From: CAYHSY01 sp964359435
GTDB taxonomy: Bacteria > Patescibacteriota > Minisyncoccia > UBA6257 > JAUSGH01
Direction: 5' to 3'
DNA: 24,681 nt
NCBI GenBank assembly: GCA_964359435.1
Contig: CAYHSY010000006.1
Coordinates: forward strand, 1-24,681
Shown: one piece after another, positions 21,600-24,681 of the stretch
How the letters are laid out: the number at the start of each line of letters is the position of its first letter
Numbering within the stretch: position 1 is the first letter of the stretch
Notes under the pieces: model-generated
What the model was told of the DNA's origin: nothing
Databases searched by the model: none
The model's input: the letters and a program-made list of their open reading frames with translations, nothing else
Program-made: the position numbers and the translations under genes

Positions 21600-22433
21600 A
21601 TGGAAAAATCCGATTACATTCATGATTTGTTTAACCTGAAGAATCGGGTCGTTATTTTGACCGGCGGGTTGGGCAAGATCGGTACCGAATATACCGAAGC
21701 CCTGGTCAAGGCGGATGGCAGGGTAGCTATTTTTGATATTGTTGACGAACCCAATGAGAAGTTGAAGAAATTATCTGAACAATACCCAATTTTATTTTTT
21801 AAGGTTGACATCACTAAGGAGGGCGAGATTAAGAGCGCGGTTGATAAAGTAGAGGCCAAGTGGGATGTGCCGACAATTCTTATAAATAATGCTGGATGGA
21901 AAGCATCGCCAAATGAAGCTACCAAAGCAAGCGTGCCTTTTGAGGATTATCCGGTTGAAGTTTGGAATGAAGTTTTTGCAATTAATACTACAGGGTCCAT
22001 GATCTGCGCCAAAGTGGTAGGTGGAAATATGATTAAGAAAAACAGAAAAGGCGTCATTATAAATGTTGCTTCCACGTATGCGCTCGTGGCTCCGGATCAA
22101 AGAATATACGATTACAAGGAGAAAAAGACCGGCAAGAAATTTGTTAAAGACGCCTCATACGGAGCATCAAAATCGGCCTTACTGTCTTTAACCAGGGACC
22201 TGGCTGTTTGTTGGGCTAAATATGGAATCAGGGTTGTGGCCATATCGCCGGGTGGAGTTTTAAACCCCAAGGGAGATCCGGATTTCATTTCGGCTTATAG
22301 CTCAAAAGCTCCAATTGGAAGAATGGCTAATGCGAATGAATATAATGGCGCGATTCTTTTTTTGGCTTCAGATGCTTCTTCGTATATGACCGGCTCTAAT
22401 TTGATTATTGATGGAGGTTGGACGGCTTGGTAA
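21600..22433 (+). CDS. Short-chain dehydrogenase/reductase
   Basis: The 277-aa classical SDR has the cofactor loop LTGGLGKIGTEY (about 20-31), NNAG near 96, a catalytic serine in VASTYALV, and YGASKSALLSL with the Tyr-x3-Lys pair near 184-188. The C-terminus GSNLIIDGGWTAW is normal. About 15 residues between the serine and the catalytic Tyr (PDQRIYDYKEKKTGKKF) form an insertion rich in lysine. SDRs of this type occur next to nonulosonate genes (for example PtmA with PtmB in Campylobacter), where they act on precursor sugars; the parallel is only contextual. It is the last gene of the glycan run, followed by a change in gene style. Confidence 0.8.
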   Translation: MEKSDYIHDLFNLKNRVVILTGGLGKIGTEYTEALVKADGRVAIFDIVDEPNEKLKKLSEQYPILFFKVDITKEGEIKSAVDKVEAKWDVPTILINNAGWKASPNEATKASVPFEDYPVEVWNEVFAINTTGSMICAKVVGGNMIKKNRKGVIINVASTYALVAPDQRIYDYKEKKTGKKFVKDASYGASKSALLSLTRDLAVCWAKYGIRVVAISPGGVLNPKGDPDFISAYSSKAPIGRMANANEYNGAILFLASDASSYMTGSNLIIDGGWTAW

Positions 22434-22439
22434 GTGGCT

Positions 22440-22504
22440 TGCATTCTTTTTGGAAGCTGTTAAGCTGTGTATGGTCGTCGTGGAATGTCTGCGGTGGCAA
22501 CAGT
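22440..22504 (+). promoter_or_regulatory. Promoter and leader element, copy 1 (of three)
   Basis: A T-rich block is followed by GGAAGCTGTTAAGCT (extended -10: TG at 22458, TAAGCT at 22461-22466). Sixteen bases after the -10 begins the leader motif GAATGTCTGCGGTGGCAAC (22483-). The same layout and spacing occur at 23631-23696. Probably drives the P-loop gene. Confidence 0.5.
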
Positions 22505-22536
22505 TCCTTGTCGTCTTGTAGAAGTGAGTGCGTAGA

Positions 22537-23286
22537 ATGAGAAGCATCAATGTTTTTTCCGGCTGCTCCTGCGTTGGAAAGTCAACCTATCGGGACAAGT
22601 TTGGTAATCTGCCGGAACTTCAAGGGGCGGTTTCTGTGGGTCTTAACGAAGTTGGTATCCGTTATTTCGGCAAACGGATCATGACCAAAACAGAAAAAGT
22701 GTACCGTAATCAACTTGCGCGCGAAGAAATTCAGCGTCGAATCATCGTAGATGGAGCAAGTCAGATATTGCTTGATATGCCGATGCTGACGCGTGAGAAT
22801 CATCAGGAACCGTTCGTGCGGATGGTGGAAGAAACTAACCGTTATCTGGAGATTATTGAACCGGAACGCGCCGCGCTTGAAAATAAGACGCTGGATCCAA
22901 GTTTGTGTACGGTGAAACTGAACGTAGTCCTGTTGTACTGTTCACTGAATCGCGTGAGAGACCGCATAGAGAGGCGTAAGCGCGACGCGAACTACGCTGA
23001 TTCCATATTACGCATGGAGGGAGTGCTTCGGATGGGTTCGCAGTTTGAGATGCCGGAGGCATACGAACCGCTTCTGATCAATACGACCGACGAGAGCGAA
23101 GAGGCAGAGAAGGGTAGGATGAGCGAGATCCTGACTTTTTTCTTGCGAGGCGAGAAGCCGTCACAAGAGATTGTGCGCGGTCGTATGCTTGAAGCACAAG
23201 CATTTCTTGATGAATTGAAGGCGGAAGCGGCGCGAGCCGGTGTTTCCGCTAACACGCCTTTTTTGGCAAGCGACTATCAAAGGTAG
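22537..23286 (+). CDS. P-loop NTPase (kinase-like), function unknown
   Basis: Starting at the ATG at 22537 the protein has about 249 aa. The P-loop FSGCSCVGKSTYRDKF (about 6-21) is a Walker A motif of the GxxxxGKST type at the very N-terminus, as in small kinases and zeta-toxin-like phosphotransferases. LYCSLNRVRDRIERRKRD (about 130-148) could be the lid with arginines, as in nucleoside-kinase-like folds. IIVDGASQILLDMPMLTREN may carry a second acidic site. The C-terminal 60 residues are helical and charged. I do not recognise the family. A GTG at 22528 is an alternative start, but AAGTGAG fits better before the ATG. A hairpin terminator follows at 23346. Confidence 0.6.
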   Translation: MRSINVFSGCSCVGKSTYRDKFGNLPELQGAVSVGLNEVGIRYFGKRIMTKTEKVYRNQLAREEIQRRIIVDGASQILLDMPMLTRENHQEPFVRMVEETNRYLEIIEPERAALENKTLDPSLCTVKLNVVLLYCSLNRVRDRIERRKRDANYADSILRMEGVLRMGSQFEMPEAYEPLLINTTDESEEAEKGRMSEILTFFLRGEKPSQEIVRGRMLEAQAFLDELKAEAARAGVSANTPFLASDYQR

Positions 23287-23345
23287 TCATGGCTTAAGCG
23301 GGGCCATGTGATTCATCGTGCGACATAGTTCTGGCCGATTAACCT

Positions 23346-23379
23346 ATCGCTTCACCCCCCCCAAGTTGAAGCGATTTTT
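23346..23379 (+). terminator. Intrinsic terminator after the P-loop gene
   Basis: ATCGCTTCA (23346-23354) pairs with TGAAGCGAT (23367-23375), a perfect 9-bp stem with a 12-base loop that includes 8 C, followed by TTTTG. The T-run merges directly into the next promoter (23379-23387). Confidence 0.8.
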
Positions 23380-23387
23380 GTTATCAT
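23379..23387 (+). promoter_or_regulatory. Extended -10 promoter of the small secreted-protein gene
   Basis: TGT followed by TATCAT at 23382-23387 lies six bases before the ATG at 23394, so the message should be leaderless or nearly so. This supports a genuine gene at 23394. Confidence 0.5.
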
Positions 23388-23393
23388 AAAAAC

Positions 23394-23608
23394 ATGAGAA
23401 TTTTAAAACCTTATACAACTGTGTTGGCGGCGTTGGCGATTATTCCGCGCCGGCGGCGACTATTGGCAACGTCGGCCACTTGCCCTTCACGACCCGGATC
23501 CCCAACAACTTTTTGGCGAACATCAGAGTTACGGCTCACGAAGACGCCCAGAAAACCGTTCAATTGTCTTTCTTTGAATATCTGCAGACGAGGAGCGCGT
23601 TGAGGTAG
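23394..23608 (+). pseudogene. Small secreted protein, frameshifted by one base
   Basis: The first frame opens with MRILKPYTTVLAALAII, a good signal-peptide start, and then degenerates into an Arg/Pro-rich run. The -1 frame takes over near 23445 and reads naturally: APAATIGNVGHLPFTTR, then PNNFLANIRVTAHEDAQ and SFFEYLQTRSALR, to a stop at 23606-23608. One missing base near 23443-23446 would restore a protein of 71 aa with a signal peptide and an AxA-type cleavage site before ATIGN. The cause may be a real inactivating deletion or an assembly error. I do not recognise the mature domain of about 50 residues. The promoter at 23379-23387 fits the ATG. Confidence 0.6.
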
Positions 23609-23630
23609 TTTTTATAATGTTTTAAGCACC

Positions 23631-23696
23631 TGCGTTTTTTTTAGGAACTGGTAAGATAGAAGCGACTGTTGCAGAATGTCTGCGGCGGCAAAGTTC
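23631..23696 (+). promoter_or_regulatory. Promoter and leader element, copy 2 (of three)
   Basis: TGCG, eight T and AGGAACTGGTAAGAT form an extended -10 promoter (TG at 23649, TAAGAT at 23652-23657). The leader motif GAATGTCTGCGGCGGCAAAG begins at 23674, sixteen bases after the -10, as in copy 1. It drives the RING-finger gene, whose AAAGGGG Shine-Dalgarno lies at 23706-23712. Confidence 0.6.
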
Positions 23697-23719
23697 GTTA
23701 CAAATGAAAGGGGTTTGTC

Positions 23720-24229
23720 ATGAGATCAGACGAAGATGGAACGAATAGTAGTCTGCCAGAATGCTTGAAGACCCAGGAAGGGATTTGTGAGGTATGCGGG
23801 GTGGCTTTGAGCAATGGCGAGGATTTGATAAGTTGTGATAGATGCGAAACACCTCATCATCGTCGCTGTTTTGATTACAATGGTGGCTGCGCAGTATATG
23901 CTTGCAAAACGAAAGTCTTGATTCAGGAAGCAGGAACCAAGTTCGCTAGTGAACCGGAAAAATCAAAGGCTTTAGATTCAAAGCGGCCATGGCATCTTTC
24001 TTCTTGGTTTCGAAAGACCATGTGGATTTTCTATGGCCTAGGAGTGGGCGCTATTATCCTAGGATTCATTTTCGGTTGCGGAATGACAGCGTGGTTTAAC
24101 AAAGTTCTTTTTGCGGGTTCTCTGGTCTTCACAGCCCTCTCCGTATTTTTGTTTAGTCGTGAACGCTATGTAGAAGGCGGTATCGCTTATATAGTTACCA
24201 GCATCTTCGGATACCTGTGGTTTTTGTGA
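23720..24229 (+). CDS. Prokaryotic RING-finger membrane protein
   Basis: The 169-aa protein has an N-terminal eight-ligand cross-brace zinc domain: C23/C26, C39/C42, H46 or H47/C50 and C57/C62 in the order CxxC, CxxC, HxxC, C-x4-C, as in the prokaryotic RING finger family 1. YNGGCAVYAC at the end is typical. Three hydrophobic segments follow (about 103-123, 129-147 and 153-169), so the zinc domain is anchored to the membrane; a basic flank (KSKALDSKRP, then RK before the first helix) suggests it faces the cytoplasm. Similar bacterial proteins are of unknown function; ubiquitin-ligase activity should not be assumed. The AAAGGGG site at 23706-23712 fixes the start. Confidence 0.78.
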   Translation: MRSDEDGTNSSLPECLKTQEGICEVCGVALSNGEDLISCDRCETPHHRRCFDYNGGCAVYACKTKVLIQEAGTKFASEPEKSKALDSKRPWHLSSWFRKTMWIFYGLGVGAIILGFIFGCGMTAWFNKVLFAGSLVFTALSVFLFSRERYVEGGIAYIVTSIFGYLWFL

Positions 24230-24283
24230 TGGCTGGATAGCGTGTAGCCGTTGGCTACACTAAACCCGATAGCAATTAGTTTT

Positions 24284-24310
24284 TCCTCGGTCTATAATCG
24301 AGGATTTTTT
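24284..24310 (+). terminator. Intrinsic terminator after the RING-finger gene
   Basis: TCCTCG (24284-24289) pairs with CGAGGA (24299-24304), followed by TTTTTTG. The loop contains TATAAT, so a promoter role cannot be excluded. Confidence 0.65.
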
Positions 24311-24424
24311 GTTCTTGTTCTGTTACTGTCGATGTGCGCTTTCGTCTTGCAACGTTCCTGAGCGTTTCCGGATTCCATCCGGAGGCGCTGTTTTTGTTTT
24401 CTGTCTTGATGGGGTGGAGGGGCT

Positions 24425-24452
24425 TGCGTTTTTTTTTAGGAACTGGTAAGAT
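24425..24452 (+). promoter_or_regulatory. Promoter element, copy 3 (of three)
   Basis: TGCG, nine T and AGGAACTGGTAAGAT repeat the copy at 23631-23657 with one extra T. The extended -10 is TG at 24444 and TAAGAT at 24447-24452. The downstream leader motif of copies 1 and 2 is absent here. Confidence 0.65.
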
Positions 24453-24514
24453 GTTGGGAGTTGCCGGCGTTGTGCCTGGCACGAATTTGGTACATTGGCA
24501 AGCGAGGTGAGACA

Positions 24515-24681
24515 ATGGACGCGGAAACCATCCTGAACCCGGCGGTCATCAAGGGGGTGAACATCACTTGGTGGGCGGCGATCTGCGCCGTGATCGGCGC
24601 GGTCTTCCTGTTGCCGTTCTATAACGTTCTGAATACTCTCCTTTCCGCCAAAATTCGGAATCAGAAGAAACGGACAAAGCG
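24515..24681 (+). CDS. Small membrane protein, N-terminal part (cut by window edge)
   Basis: The ATG at 24515 follows an AGGTGA Shine-Dalgarno (24505-24510). The frame is open to the window end, 55 codons plus two bases. The N-terminus MDAETILNPAVIKG is followed by a hydrophobic helix (ITWWAAICAVIGAVFLLPFY) and a basic segment KIRNQKKRTK. This fits a single-pass membrane protein with a cytoplasmic basic tail. I do not recognise the family. It is driven by the promoter element at 24425-24452. Confidence 0.6.
   Translation, partial: MDAETILNPAVIKGVNITWWAAICAVIGAVFLLPFYNVLNTLLSAKIRNQKKRTK

Larger units (their letters stand above)
24230..24514. other. Intergenic region with hairpins and promoter, no gene seen
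   Basis: Hairpin 1 has an 8-bp stem (GTGTAGCC at 24242-24249, GGCTACAC at 24253-24260). Hairpin 2 (24284-24304) is a terminator followed by six T. The promoter element copy lies at 24425-24452. The leader to 24515 is about 57 bases. Open frames here, including one on the minus strand, show no codon structure that I trust. Confidence 0.6.

Noticed and set aside
23355..23362. An 8-C run as a possible second contingency tract.
   Set aside because: It lies in the loop of a terminator hairpin and outside any reading frame, so slippage would change no protein.
24276..24515. A 79-aa minus-strand frame in the last long intergenic region.
   Set aside because: It overlaps a terminator, the promoter element and the leader of the last gene, and has no start signal or recognisable domain.
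1..24681. CRISPR array, tRNA, rRNA or insertion-sequence transposase.
   Set aside because: No regularly spaced direct repeats with unique spacers, no cloverleaf-like gene, no rRNA-like sequence and no transposase-like protein were found. The only mobile-type protein is the DGR reverse transcriptase.

Overview
The window reads like part of the genome of a Patescibacteria (Candidate Phyla Radiation) bacterium, probably Parcubacteria-like. This is inference. It rests on tightly packed genes, a diversity-generating retroelement (DGR) with a bAvd-type accessory protein, start codons lying directly behind extended -10 boxes, and short dispersed repeats that run into reading frames. TGA ends several genes here (for example the reverse transcriptase and the GT2 gene), so the code is not one in which UGA is read as glycine. 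No rRNA, tRNA or CRISPR array was seen.

Layout. Positions 1-207 (-) hold the 5' part of a probable methyltransferase. Positions 291-4065 hold a GT-B-like transferase, a sedoheptulose-7-phosphate isomerase (gmhA type) and an ABC flippase/exporter. Positions 4115-7785 hold a CDP-deoxysugar cassette: glucose-1-phosphate cytidylyltransferase, CDP-glucose 4,6-dehydratase, a C-methyltransferase and a 3,5-epimerase, which together suggest a branched 6-deoxyhexose. Positions 7768-10606 hold a complete DGR. Positions 10610-14150 hold a DegT-type aminotransferase, a CmcI-like methyltransferase, a sugar N-formyltransferase and a GT2 glycosyltransferase. Positions 14151-16726 (-) hold a NeuA-like cytidylyltransferase, an RmlD-like reductase and an epimerase. 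Positions 16771-22433 (+) hold a sugar O-methyltransferase, a GT-A-like protein, a NeuB-type synthase, an APH-fold kinase, a KdsC-like phosphatase and an SDR. Together these look like a surface-glycan locus making a methylated, probably N-formylated and nonulosonate-containing polymer. From 22434 to the end the style changes: a P-loop protein, a frameshifted small secreted protein, a RING-finger membrane protein and a partial small membrane protein, sharing a promoter element.

The central system is the DGR. A 125-bp variable repeat (VR) at the 3' end of a 290-aa gene (8591-8715) matches a template repeat (TR) at 9087-9211 without gaps. All 21 mismatches lie at template adenines (19 to G, 2 to C) and change 14 codons. 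The cassette includes a reverse transcriptase with GLPLGNLTSQ and YADD motifs, a bAvd gene on the opposite strand, a consensus promoter and strong ribosome-binding site for the target, and a probable separate TR RNA unit with its own promoter and terminator. Three details stand out: an 8-bp-period array just after the VR, an 11-G tract that decides whether avd has an in-frame ATG, and a target protein without a visible secretion signal.
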